From Eshraghiella sp964405265 (GTDB lineage: Bacteria > Bacillota > Clostridia > Lachnospirales > Lachnospiraceae): 51,470 nucleotides of DNA. Shown here one piece after another: positions 1-8,456 of this stretch. The stretch lies in contig CAYONC010000011.1 in the NCBI GenBank assembly GCA_964405265.1, forward strand, positions 1 through 51,470, read 5' to 3'. Each line of letters begins with the position of its first letter. The stretch's first letter is position 1. The notes beneath the pieces are model-generated. The model ran no database searches. It had not been told where the DNA came from and was given only the letters and a program-made list of their open reading frames with translations. Made by a program: the position numbers and the translations under genes.

Positions 1-66
1 GCAAAATACGTTTTGAATGGAATGTGTTGCAAAAGTGTTGCAAAAAGTTTTTGAAGAAAAGGAAAG

Positions 67-102
67 CCCCCGAAAACCCAGCATTTATGCGGGTTCCCGA
101 GG
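67..102 (-). terminator. Terminator after guaA
   Basis: On the minus strand a GC-rich hairpin pairs CCTCGGGAACCC with GGGTTTTCGGGGG around a GC-ATAAAT-GC apex. It is followed by a pyrimidine-rich, T-rich run. It lies about 20 bases past the guaA stop and fits a rho-independent terminator. The 60 bases further left hold TTGCAA repeats and no gene. Confidence 0.6.
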
Positions 103-121
103 ACATCTAAACTAAGTGGGT

Positions 122-1414
122 CTATTCAAACTCAATCGTTGCCACCGGTTTCTTCGTCAATTCAAAGCATACCCTGTTCACGCTCGGAACCTCAGACGTA
201 ATCCTGTCAGCAATTTTTTCCAATATGTCATAATCAATCCGTGCAATTGAAGCCGTCATGGCATCCACGGTATTGACGGCGCGGATAACAACCATATATC
301 CCATGCTTCTTGCATTATCCCTGACACCGACAGCCTTAAAATCAGGTACAACGGTAAAATACTGCCATACCTTTTTGTCAAGACCTGCTTTGGCAAATTC
401 GTCACGTAGAATTGCATCTGATTCACGAAGCGCTTCAAGCCGGTCACGCGTAATGGCACCAAGACATCTCACGCCAAGGCCCGGACCCGGGAACGGCTGA
501 CGGTATACCATTTCCTCCGGCAAACCGAGTTCTACGCCACAGGCACGAACTTCGTCCTTAAAAAGCTGTGCAAGCGGTTCAACAAGTTCAAACTTAAGAT
601 CTTCCGGAAGTCCGCCCACATTATGATGTGACTTAACACACTTAGCCGTTTTGGTACCGCTCTCGATAATATCCGGGTAAATTGTTCCCTGACCGAGGAA
701 ATCAATACCTTCAAGCTTCCTTGCCTCCTCTTCAAAGACACGGATAAACTCACCACCGATGATTTTACGCTTGGTTTCCGGATCTGCAACATTTTCAAGC
801 TTGGTAAGGAAACGCTCCGTAGCATCTACATAAATAAGGTTTGCATTTAATTTATTTCTGAAAACTTCAATGACACTTTCCGACTCATTTTTTCGCATAA
901 GCCCATGATTAACATGCACGCATACAAGCTGTCTGCCGATTGCCTTGATTAAAAGTGCAGCAACCACGGAAGAATCAACGCCTCCTGAAAGAGCTAAAAG
1001 AACCTTCCTGTCACCGACCTGACGCCTCACAAGCTCAATCTGATCCTCAATAAAATTCTTCATGTTCCAGTTAGCCTCTGCCCCGCATGTGTCAAATAAA
1101 AATTCACGGATCACCTGCTCGTCCGGCATTTCGGAATATTTACGTCCGCATGATGCCGTCGGATGGTCAATTGCCATAACCGGGTAGTCACAATTATATA
1201 TTTCCGCCCTGACGTCAATCGCCTCACCATCCACAATGCGGTTCTCTCCGCCGTTGATAATGATACCTTTAACATTGTCCAATGCATTAAGCTCTTCAAG
1301 CGTAATGTCATGCGGATGAATCTCACTGTATACACCCATTTTGCGAATCTGTCTTGCTAAGGTTGTATTCTCCGTACTACCCAAATCAAGAATTACAATC
1401 ATATCCTGTTTCAT
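122..1414 (-). CDS. guaA: GMP synthase with shortened glutaminase domain
   Basis: Cytosolic enzyme that aminates XMP to GMP using ATP, the last step of GMP synthesis. I start it at 1414, where ATG follows AAGGAGAAC by a few bases; the longer frame to 1453 has no ribosome binding site. The 430-residue product has the ATP-pyrophosphatase P-loop SGGVDSS at 143-149, then the conserved dimerisation part ending ATIEFE. Family members usually have about 510-525 residues. The deficit is in the N-terminal glutamine amidotransferase domain: the fold starts normally (IVILDLGS), but where the family has the nucleophile motif (GICYGMQ-like) this protein has VMAIDHP and then jumps to the linker, so the Cys and the later His/Glu are absent. 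It may use free ammonia or a separate glutaminase. Identity is certain; the ammonia source is inference. Confidence 0.95.
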   Translation of the reverse strand: MKQDMIVILDLGSTENTTLARQIRKMGVYSEIHPHDITLEELNALDNVKGIIINGGENRIVDGEAIDVRAEIYNCDYPVMAIDHPTASCGRKYSEMPDEQVIREFLFDTCGAEANWNMKNFIEDQIELVRRQVGDRKVLLALSGGVDSSVVAALLIKAIGRQLVCVHVNHGLMRKNESESVIEVFRNKLNANLIYVDATERFLTKLENVADPETKRKIIGGEFIRVFEEEARKLEGIDFLGQGTIYPDIIESGTKTAKCVKSHHNVGGLPEDLKFELVEPLAQLFKDEVRACGVELGLPEEMVYRQPFPGPGLGVRCLGAITRDRLEALRESDAILRDEFAKAGLDKKVWQYFTVVPDFKAVGVRDNARSMGYMVVIRAVNTVDAMTASIARIDYDILEKIADRITSEVPSVNRVCFELTKKPVATIEFE

Positions 1415-1504
1415 TGTCGTTCTCCTTGTACGTTTATTTTGGCTTATAACCATAGATGATTATATTACAAAACTATCAGAGAAAAAAGTATTTTTTTAAA
1501 AAAA

Positions 1505-1810
1505 TTATATACTCTCTGCTTTCCTCCTGAAACGTGAATCAAACTTGTCTTCGCCACAACAATGCTTCTGATTGCCCTCCTCTATTATTATGTAATCTCC
1601 CTCGCGGATAAAAACAATCCCCCGCCTGTTATGCACAAAAGGACATACAACCGCACCATCATCTCTTGTAATCCTTACCAGCCCATCCGTCGCTACCCAT
1701 CCGTTCGTAACAACGTCTTTCCAGAATTTAAAACCATCCTCAAGCCCCTTACCCTGTTCATATTTTACAGCCTCAACCTCAAATGAAGCTCTTATATATT
1801 TATCCGGCAT
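1505..1810 (-). CDS. Small protein resembling a phage-associated family
   Basis: A 101-residue soluble protein of unassigned function. The start at 1810 is set by AGGAGGTG placed six bases before ATG; a longer reading would need a GTG that overlaps this Shine-Dalgarno sequence. It begins MPDKYIRASFEVEAVKYEQG and contains a later REGDYIIIEEG segment. That pattern resembles small phage or prophage proteins that begin with a KPVxVEAxQY-like strand and have a GDWI/GDYI turn. The resemblance is from memory and weak. There is no signal peptide, membrane segment or obvious catalytic motif. It is a single gene between guaA and a terminated Cys-rich gene on the same strand. Confidence 0.7.
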   Translation of the reverse strand: MPDKYIRASFEVEAVKYEQGKGLEDGFKFWKDVVTNGWVATDGLVRITRDDGAVVCPFVHNRRGIVFIREGDYIIIEEGNQKHCCGEDKFDSRFRRKAESI

Positions 1811-1889
1811 ACAACGCACCTCCTATATTAACTTTATTATAACATATCATGGAAGTTTTTATATAAAAAAATTAAATATTAACCGTAAC

Positions 1890-1914
1890 GGGCGGCAGCC
1901 CTGTTCTGCCGCCC
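1890..1914 (-). terminator. Terminator after the Cys-rich 306-residue protein
   Basis: On the minus strand GGGCGGCAG pairs with CTGCCGCCC around a seven-base loop. The T-rich stretch starts about ten bases further on, so it is a strong hairpin with a delayed U-tract. It lies directly after the stop at 1922. Confidence 0.65.
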
Positions 1915-1921
1915 TCCCGGA

Positions 1922-2842
1922 TTATTCAGTCTCCGTACCGCAACCTGTGCCGTTACCGGCGATACAGTCATTTTTGCAGTCCGTGGAGCAGTCTTTTTTC
2001 AGTCTTTCCTCATACGACGGCATACCGAGGTCGAGCGGTTTAATAGCGAGGTCAAGCAGGTCACCCGCAACAAATTTCATACATGCCGATTCATCCGTAG
2101 GGAGTATGCAGCCCTTAGGTATATTAATTTTTCCGGCACTCGGAACACGGTATCCCGAAAAATAGAGGCTCTGCAGAACAAGAGTGATTCCAATCGTTGC
2201 CGTACTGTCGTCCTCATCGAAATTAAGCACCTTCGGAATTGTGTACAGATTAATTCCCTGTCTCACATAATTATCCGTTGATAAAAAACCCACATTATTG
2301 AGTGCATAGGTAAAAGCTCCGCCCGTTCCGCTGTTGAACGCAACGCCGTAAGGAGCAAATATTTCAAGCTCCACGGAAGACGGGTTAGTATCTTCATCAT
2401 AGGTCGCAGCGGCGGTATCCGACGGCAGATACAGCACAGTCTGGTATAGCGTATCAAGCAGCCTGCAGTTTGCATCATAGAGACCGATTGCCAGCGTAAC
2501 CGTCAGATTGGACAAAATAACCGAATAACAGTTGGTTCTTCCTGAAATTGAAGACACCTCAACATTGCCGTCTCCATAATCATATGCCACGTCAATAACC
2601 TGTACCGAAATATTGGTGGCGGTAGGATAAGCGGTAGGAACTGCAACTCCCAGGTCAAAGGTAGTACAGAGATTAATACCTATCTCATCATAAATAAGCG
2701 GTGCAAAGATGCCAAGATAATCCGGCGAACCGCAAATCGGGTTTGTACACACATCAAAACAGCCCTGCCTGTTCATACTGCTTACGGCGTCGCTGACAAT
2801 CCTCGTTCTGCAGCCGCACTTACCGGATTTATTTTTTGCCAT
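1922..2842 (-). CDS. Cys-rich protein of unknown function, 306 residues
   Basis: I do not recognise this family. The start ATG at 2842 follows AAGGATATG. The N-terminus is basic and Cys-rich (CGC at 9-11, then more Cys in GCFDVCTNPICGS). The middle alternates hydrophobic and polar residues with Thr, Ser and Asn, as in beta-sandwich surface or coat proteins. The C-terminus is a second Cys cluster (CSTDCKNDC, then GTGCGTE). There is no signal peptide and no transmembrane helix. Cys at both ends around a beta-rich core suggests cross-linking or metal binding, as in spore coat or exosporium proteins; this is inference from composition only. It stands alone with its own terminator and is divergent from the next gene. 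Confidence 0.8.
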   Translation of the reverse strand: MAKNKSGKCGCRTRIVSDAVSSMNRQGCFDVCTNPICGSPDYLGIFAPLIYDEIGINLCTTFDLGVAVPTAYPTATNISVQVIDVAYDYGDGNVEVSSISGRTNCYSVILSNLTVTLAIGLYDANCRLLDTLYQTVLYLPSDTAAATYDEDTNPSSVELEIFAPYGVAFNSGTGGAFTYALNNVGFLSTDNYVRQGINLYTIPKVLNFDEDDSTATIGITLVLQSLYFSGYRVPSAGKINIPKGCILPTDESACMKFVAGDLLDLAIKPLDLGMPSYEERLKKDCSTDCKNDCIAGNGTGCGTETE

Positions 2843-2926
2843 ATAATCATATCCTTTTCTTTTTTAATATAATATATGTTCTGTTTTTTTCATTGCCACC
2901 ATATACATAAATAAAAAAGAGTTCCT

Positions 2927-3451
2927 ATGGAAAAATACTATATCTATAACATCGGCAGCCGGATATATGTAAAGCAGGCATCTGCCGGTCCCCTGAACCA
3001 CGTATATGCAGTTGCCGGCGACTTTGTCTCAGATCTTTCATCATGCAGTCACAACAACACCGTTTACTATGCCTATATTAATTCCGGGGATACGCTTGTA
3101 ATTAAAAATCTGCTCAGCAGCTCGGTTCTGTACGAATTTAAAAATACGGGAACGGCCAGAATACGCTTCCCTCATATTTCCCTTGACGGAAAATATATTT
3201 TTCTTACATATGCCCTGTATGAACCCTCGGAAAATTCGTACGAGACAAAATTATACCGTCTGAAGGAGCAGCCTGAAGAAATACCCTGCAAAAATAAAAC
3301 AGCAGCCTTCTCCGGGCTGCATAAAATGCTGTCAGAAAAAGATGCCGTTATTAATGATATAAAATTACAATATGACGAGCTTATGGACGTTGCGGAAAAA
3401 TACCGTGACGAAGCCCGTAAATGGTATAAGAAATATACCGAACGCTTATGA
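2927..3451 (+). CDS. Protein of unknown function, beta-rich N-terminus and helical tail
   Basis: A 174-residue protein I cannot assign. Residues 1-105 look like short beta-strands with repeated phrases such as YYIYNIGSRIYV, VYYAYINSGDTLVI and YIFLTYALYEP, reminiscent of incomplete propeller-type repeats. Residues 125-174 form a charged amphipathic helix (DAVINDIKLQYDELMDVAEKYRDEARKWY) likely to be coiled coil. No export signal is seen. The ATG at 2927 is preceded only by an A-rich sequence with a weak AAGAG, so translation may be low. The gene is divergent from the Cys-rich gene, and its stop overlaps the convergent EAL gene by 6 bases. It could work with the Cys-rich neighbour, but nothing in the sequence proves this. 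Confidence 0.75.
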   Translation: MEKYYIYNIGSRIYVKQASAGPLNHVYAVAGDFVSDLSSCSHNNTVYYAYINSGDTLVIKNLLSSSVLYEFKNTGTARIRFPHISLDGKYIFLTYALYEPSENSYETKLYRLKEQPEEIPCKNKTAAFSGLHKMLSEKDAVINDIKLQYDELMDVAEKYRDEARKWYKKYTERL

Positions 3452-5359
3452 AGCATTAAATTTTTTAACATAATCAAGAAAGCTGTCTGCCGGAAGAGGT
3501 TTTGAAAAATAATATCCCTGAATATAATCTATTCCGAGATTTTTCATCATATCCACCTGAGGTGCCTCCTCTATGCCCTCCGCCACAATCTTGTTGCCCA
3601 GTTTTTTAACCATTGTAACGGAGCTTTCAAGTACCTTATAACCCTGACCGTTTCCGGATGCCATATCAATAATTGATTTATCAAATTTGATTATATCAAG
3701 AGGAAGTGCGATAAGTGCACATATATTGGAATATCCCGTACCAAAATCATCCATCGAAAATGATATTCCCCTGCTGCCAAGTGTATTAATGTTCTCTATA
3801 AGCATTTTATGCGAATCCGCAACCGCAGTTTCGGTAATTTCCAGATTAATCATTTTTTCATCTATTTCATATTCCCTCATCATTCTGATAAGGTTATCCG
3901 CCATTTCCCTCTGCATACACTGAACCACGGAAAGATTTATCTCTATGTATTCGATACCCATGCTTCTTATGTCATTTTTCCTCATAAATTCGAAAACTTT
4001 TTTAAATACAATTTCTCCCACTTTGATGATGGTTCCGTTTTTTTCGGCAACAGGTATAAAATCTCCCGGAGGTACAAATCCGCATTCCGGGTCAATGAGT
4101 CTTATAAGTGCCTCAGCCGATACGATTTTCTCATCTTCAACAGAGTATATTGGCTGAAAATATACCTGAAAATAATCATTATCAATTGCCCTTTTTATGA
4201 GCTGTTCCATTTCGATATTCTTCTTTGCATTGCCAAAGTCAATATCCTCTATCCGCACCAACCCCGATGCATCCGGAGTCATTCCTGAAAAAAGAGATTC
4301 CACGTAATAGAAGCCCGGAACGTCATTTATGTGCTCCGGCATATTACAGTACATCATTTTATAATTTATGTGCAGCTCTGTGCCGCTTACCTTCCATCTC
4401 TCATCCAGTGCCTTCCTGACTGCCTTCTCATAACCCGTGAATTTCTCCGAATCCCATTCTCCAAGTATTACAAAAGTACCGCCGCCAAAATAATATGCAT
4501 TACAGCCGGTAAGTCCGTTAAGAAATTCCGCAACACCGGCCAACAGCTGTTTTCTGCTGTCCGTTCCGAAATTGTCCATTATAAAGCTTAAATCCTCAAG
4601 ATGTATAAACAGAAGTCTGAGCCTTCGTCCTGCTTCCATATCCTGCCTTACAATTTTCAGGAGAATCATTTTATTAAAAATATCTATTTCCGGATTAACA
4701 TAATCATCCGTTTTCTGGACATTAAGAAAAATAACAAGCTCTCCCAGTGCAATTCCAAAAAACTGAAGAAGAAGACCGGGAATAAAAAACTGTATGACTG
4801 CCGCTAACAGAGCCATTCCAAGTGAAATGCACACATATGCCTTCGTTGACCTTCTTATGTTATCCCCGGCTGTCACCACATATGCGGCACCATATATTGT
4901 ATAGAAAAAATTGATTATATACAGAACTATCTGATACTTGCCCCTTGTATATTTCCCGTCCACAAATCTGAATGCCGCATCCGTCCACGGATTAGACGAC
5001 ACAAGGATTATTGCAGCCGTAAGCGGAAGGAATATCAGCAGCTTTGTAATAAGTGACACATTGCGCAGACTGCTCTTAACCAGCAGAACCGCATACAGCT
5101 GGAACAAAAATGTCGGAATGCTAAGCATATAAAAGAAGGCATAATTCAGCCCATACAGCACCGGTCCGCCCGTCTTTCCGTAATTCAGATTACACTCCGT
5201 CGATATAATGTTAAGAAATGCACCTGCAATGGTGGCAAGAATAAACAAAGTAAATACCAGGTTATATTTTTCTTTGGTTTTCCGCTTGATAAGATGGGTG
5301 GTAAGTATAACCGTACATATTATTATTGCAGCAACGTTATAATGCGGTTCATAATTCAT
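3446..5359 (-). CDS. Membrane-bound c-di-GMP phosphodiesterase (EAL) with degenerate GGDEF
   Basis: Predicted to hydrolyse the second messenger c-di-GMP at the membrane. Residues 1-215 hold about six or seven hydrophobic helices, similar to the 7TM sensor regions of histidine kinases. Residues about 225-370 form a GGDEF-like domain with GGGTF at 292-296 in place of GGDEF, so cyclase activity is unlikely. The EAL domain (about 385-637) keeps its active-site residues: EALIR at 416-420, Asn475, the ITE glutamate at 510, DDFG at 537-540, Lys561, VAEGIE with Glu594, and Gln614. The protein is therefore probably an active phosphodiesterase with a regulatory GGDEF. Its ligand is unknown. It ends convergent with and overlapping the gene on the other strand. 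Confidence 0.93.
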   Translation of the reverse strand: MNYEPHYNVAAIIICTVILTTHLIKRKTKEKYNLVFTLFILATIAGAFLNIISTECNLNYGKTGGPVLYGLNYAFFYMLSIPTFLFQLYAVLLVKSSLRNVSLITKLLIFLPLTAAIILVSSNPWTDAAFRFVDGKYTRGKYQIVLYIINFFYTIYGAAYVVTAGDNIRRSTKAYVCISLGMALLAAVIQFFIPGLLLQFFGIALGELVIFLNVQKTDDYVNPEIDIFNKMILLKIVRQDMEAGRRLRLLFIHLEDLSFIMDNFGTDSRKQLLAGVAEFLNGLTGCNAYYFGGGTFVILGEWDSEKFTGYEKAVRKALDERWKVSGTELHINYKMMYCNMPEHINDVPGFYYVESLFSGMTPDASGLVRIEDIDFGNAKKNIEMEQLIKRAIDNDYFQVYFQPIYSVEDEKIVSAEALIRLIDPECGFVPPGDFIPVAEKNGTIIKVGEIVFKKVFEFMRKNDIRSMGIEYIEINLSVVQCMQREMADNLIRMMREYEIDEKMINLEITETAVADSHKMLIENINTLGSRGISFSMDDFGTGYSNICALIALPLDIIKFDKSIIDMASGNGQGYKVLESSVTMVKKLGNKIVAEGIEEAPQVDMMKNLGIDYIQGYYFSKPLPADSFLDYVKKFNAS

Positions 5360-5401
5360 AAATACACCTTTCTTCCCCGAATCAGTTTTAAGATAATATA
5401 T

Positions 5402-6934
5402 TTATGCCTTTTTTACTTCGTCAAAGATTTTCTGAACATCCTCATCCGGTGCCTTCGTACACAGACTCACAATTACATTGACGGCAAGTGCCGCAACAAA
5501 TGCCGGAAGAAGTTCGTATATTGCAAAAGGACCGCCAAAACCGCTTATTACATATTTCCAGAGAAATACCATGATACCTCCGGTAATCATGCCGGCAAGT
5601 GCCCCTGCCATATTACTTCTCTTCCAAAATAATGCCAGCAGCACCACAGGTCCGAATGCCGCACCAAATCCTGCCCAGGCAAAGCTTACTATCCTGAATA
5701 CGCTGGAATCCGGATTCCATGCGAGAAATACCGATATGATACTGATAACAACGACTGTTACCCTTGCCGTAATAACCTCAGCCCTATCGCTCATTCCGAT
5801 TTTGAAAAAATCCTTTGCCAGATTCTGTGATACGCTTGATGATGCAGCAAGGAGCTGACTGTCTGCCGTTGACATCGTCGCCGCAAGAATACCTGCAAGT
5901 ATAAGACCCGCCACTATTGCAGGAAGTACTCCGTTCTGACGGATTGCATTGGCAATTACAACAATTATTGTTTCACTCTCGGAGCCTGAAAGTGATGAAA
6001 TCGCTCCCGCTTTTGTCATTCCAAGACCCACAACGCCTATCAGTATTGAAAGTGCCATTGAAATTACAACCCATACGGTTGCAATTCTGCGTGAAAGCGT
6101 AAGCTTCTTCTCATCATCTATTGCCATAAATCTCAACAGAATATGCGGCATTCCAAAATATCCCAGACCCCAGGCAAGAGTTGAAATAATTGATAACGCA
6201 CCTCCGTATGAGGTCCCGGTTCCGGTTAAGGCATCATGAACATTTACAAGTGAAATATATCCTGCAAGGCTCTTTGCATTCTCCGCAACTGCATTAAAGC
6301 CGCCTGCCCTCGTGATTCCGTATCCCAAAACTGCTATAAGTGCAATTGTCATAACCACGCTCTGTATCAAATCCGTTGTGGATGCGGCAAGGAATCCTCC
6401 CAGAGTCGTATATACAACTATTACTACCGCACATATTATCATTGCCTGATGATAATCCATGTCAAAAAGGCTTCTGAAGAGCTTGCCGCATGCAGCGAAA
6501 CCGCTTGCCGTATACGGTATAAAAAATACAAGTATCACAAGTGCCGCAACAAAGCTTAAAATATTACGATTATCCTTATATCTCTTTGAAAAGAAATCCG
6601 GAATGGTAATTGCATCTATCCTCTGACTATACCTTCTTATGCGTTTTGATACCAGAAACCAGTTGATCCATGTACCGGCCGCAAGTCCCAGTGCCGTCCA
6701 GAACGCCTCCGCGATACCCGTAAGATAAGCCACTCCCGGAAGTCCCATGAGAAGCCAGCTGCTCATATCGCTTGCTTCCGCACTCATTGCTGTCACAACA
6801 GGTCCCAATTTTCTGCCGCCGAGATAAAAATCATCCGCCGATTTATTTTTTCTTGTACATATAATTCCTATAACAACCATGGCTGCAAGATATACCAGGA
6901 TTGTTGCAAGAACCGCTATTGATGTTTTTTCCAT
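5402..6934 (-). CDS. putP: Sodium/proline symporter-type transporter
   Basis: A 510-residue member of the sodium:solute symporter family, predicted to import proline with sodium across the cytoplasmic membrane. It has about 13 hydrophobic helices and family hallmarks: the N-terminal DFYLGGRKLGPVVTAMSAEASDMSSW segment (residues about 35-60, with the Ser-rich stretch that lines the sodium site), and the GILAATMSTADSQLL motif near 345. Length matches PutP (about 500). The start follows AAGGAGAAGGTA directly. It is a single gene downstream of the Lgt-like gene in the same direction, with no obvious pathway partner. The proline substrate is assigned by family likeness; related amino acids are possible. 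Confidence 0.9.
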   Translation of the reverse strand: MEKTSIAVLATILVYLAAMVVIGIICTRKNKSADDFYLGGRKLGPVVTAMSAEASDMSSWLLMGLPGVAYLTGIAEAFWTALGLAAGTWINWFLVSKRIRRYSQRIDAITIPDFFSKRYKDNRNILSFVAALVILVFFIPYTASGFAACGKLFRSLFDMDYHQAMIICAVVIVVYTTLGGFLAASTTDLIQSVVMTIALIAVLGYGITRAGGFNAVAENAKSLAGYISLVNVHDALTGTGTSYGGALSIISTLAWGLGYFGMPHILLRFMAIDDEKKLTLSRRIATVWVVISMALSILIGVVGLGMTKAGAISSLSGSESETIIVVIANAIRQNGVLPAIVAGLILAGILAATMSTADSQLLAASSSVSQNLAKDFFKIGMSDRAEVITARVTVVVISIISVFLAWNPDSSVFRIVSFAWAGFGAAFGPVVLLALFWKRSNMAGALAGMITGGIMVFLWKYVISGFGGPFAIYELLPAFVAALAVNVIVSLCTKAPDEDVQKIFDEVKKA

Positions 6935-7004
6935 TACCTTCTCCTTATAAGCACACTTTTAAATATGATACCATAAATATATGCCTTATTACAAGGAAAA
7001 AGCG

Positions 7005-7841
7005 TCAGTCATTATATTCTGTTTTACCACGTTGCATTTTATCCTTAAACTTTCCCTTCAAAAGATATACTCCTGCCGGTATCAGCATAATACTGATTAT
7101 CTGAGAAGTTGAAAAAATTCCTATTTTGCCCCTGATAATATCACCCCTTAGACATTCCGTACACATACGGATTCCTGCGTAGCTTAATATATATATACCC
7201 ATCAGCTGACCTGTTTTCAGTCTTATCTTTTTCGTTTTTGATTTTTTCACAAGGACAAACAGGCACAGGCATAAAATAAAATTCAATGCTGCCTCTATAA
7301 GCTGAACCGGTACACGCGGCACATCATCCAGCTCCGGAATAAACTCATTATAATTAAATTTCACACTTCCAAATCCATGGTATTCTATCCCGTAACAACA
7401 TCCGGCGCAAAAACATGATATTCTTCCGACACCGTGAACGAATGGAATAATCGGTGCCATTGAATCCAAAAAAGGTCCGAAAGGCAAATGATACTGCCTG
7501 CAATATATATAAATTCCTAATACAGTACCAAATAATCCGCCATAAAAAACCAGACCTCCGAATGAATAATTCAATGCAAAAGGCAAATCGGTTTTAATTA
7601 GCTCCACAAATACGTCAAGCCTTGTAATTATGGTTGGCAGTTTGGTAGCAAAATACATTAATTTTGCTCCTGTATACATTCCTATTAATGAATATACCGA
7701 TGCATACAAAACATCAGCCTTCTTAATCTTATAATCAGCGCCTGTCTTCCCGGCAATAATTACAGCCATAATAAATGCAATCAAAAAAAGCAGGGTATAT
7801 GTTGGAATTTCCAAATAAAAAAATTTAACTGTCGGATACAT
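7005..7841 (-). CDS. lgt: Prolipoprotein diacylglyceryl transferase family protein (divergent)
   Basis: Integral membrane enzyme family that attaches diacylglycerol to the lipobox Cys of prolipoproteins. The 278-residue protein has about seven hydrophobic helices and the landmarks YxGGLVFYGGLFG, HGVGRISCFCAGCCYG, PVQLIEA and RMCTECLRGD. The arginines of GRI and of ECLRGD are kept. However, the His of the FHGG motif is Tyr here, and positions matching the Asn and Glu after GR in E. coli Lgt are Cys. Such variants occur in Clostridia. It is either a lineage-specific true Lgt or a paralogue with another lipid-transfer role. The start follows AAGGAG. A hairpin lies between it and the upstream DUF4190-like gene. 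Confidence 0.82.
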   Translation of the reverse strand: MYPTVKFFYLEIPTYTLLFLIAFIMAVIIAGKTGADYKIKKADVLYASVYSLIGMYTGAKLMYFATKLPTIITRLDVFVELIKTDLPFALNYSFGGLVFYGGLFGTVLGIYIYCRQYHLPFGPFLDSMAPIIPFVHGVGRISCFCAGCCYGIEYHGFGSVKFNYNEFIPELDDVPRVPVQLIEAALNFILCLCLFVLVKKSKTKKIRLKTGQLMGIYILSYAGIRMCTECLRGDIIRGKIGIFSTSQIISIMLIPAGVYLLKGKFKDKMQRGKTEYND

Positions 7842-7871
7842 GGATAGTTAATCTCCTTAAATCAATACTAA

Positions 7872-7894
7872 AGGCTGTTGCACAGCAACAGCCT
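7872..7894 (-). terminator. Hairpin after the DUF4190-like gene
   Basis: A perfect nine-base inverted repeat, AGGCTGTTG and CAACAGCCT, around CACAG. It lies between the DUF4190-like stop and the Lgt-like start. The U-tract is poor on both strands, so it may be a weak terminator or an RNA stability element. Confidence 0.5.
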
Positions 7895-7920
7895 CCGCAT
7901 AATATTCTTCATTTAAATTC

Positions 7921-8280
7921 TTACTTAAAAAAATCATAAATGGAACCTGATGCATCTTTAACATCTTTTCCAACACACATTGCGGCACCGCACGTACCAT
8001 AACAGCCATATCCTTTTGTTCCCGAACCGCATACAGAACAGCCTATTCCAAAAAATGCCGCAAATACGATGCCCAGTATACCGCATACAAAACCTGCTGT
8101 GCCTTTTCTTCCATCGCTTTCCTTTTTAGCACCTATTCCCGTTACAACTGCTATAATGCCAAAAAGTGCTCCTGCCGATGCCCCTATTATACCCCATGTA
8201 ATACCACCGGCGACAGCCGTTACAAGGCTCAAAATACCAAAGACTGTAGAGGCAGTTGCTTTACCTGATTTTTTCTCCAT
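7921..8280 (-). CDS. Small DUF4190-like membrane protein
   Basis: A 119-residue membrane protein of unknown role. Residues 8-50 form a Gly/Ala-rich hydrophobic hairpin (VFGILSLVTAVAGGITWGI, then GALFGIIAVVTGIGAKK), and residues 60-85 a further helix (TAGFVCGILGIVFAAFFGIG). This short-helix, lysine-turn, helix pattern is typical of DUF4190. The tail after residue 85 is Cys/Gly-rich (CSVCGSGTKGYGCYGTCG), which is unusual for the family. The start follows AAGGAGAATTT. Its promoter (8348-8374) has a nine-G tract in a short spacer, so expression may be switchable. A role at the cell envelope is inference. Confidence 0.82.
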   Translation of the reverse strand: MEKKSGKATASTVFGILSLVTAVAGGITWGIIGASAGALFGIIAVVTGIGAKKESDGRKGTAGFVCGILGIVFAAFFGIGCSVCGSGTKGYGCYGTCGAAMCVGKDVKDASGSIYDFFK

Positions 8281-8347
8281 TTTTAAATTCTCCTTTGTTT
8301 ATTATTAGTTTCAGAGCAGTATTTTTATAACAACAGCTCATGGCTTC

Positions 8348-8374
8348 ATTATACCCCCCCCCGAAAAAAGTCAA
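8348..8374 (-). promoter_or_regulatory. Promoter with homopolymeric G9 spacer
   Basis: On the minus strand TTGACT (8374-8369) and a consensus TATAAT (8353-8348) are separated by only 15 bases, nine of which are a run of G next to the -10. It points at the DUF4190-like gene about 70 bases downstream. Both hexamers are near consensus while the spacer is two bases short of the optimum, which is the layout of promoters switched by slipped-strand changes in tract length. Confidence 0.7.
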
Positions 8375-8456
8375 GAATTATCGTTATCTTTTTAAAACTT
8401 CTTGCCGATATAACATATGATGAAACGGATTTCATGTAAAATACAGGGAGGTACTT

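Noticed and set aside
3809..4288. A plus-strand frame of 159 codons opposite the EAL gene
   Set aside because: The minus strand carries all EAL catalytic residues in one continuous frame, so this is a shadow.
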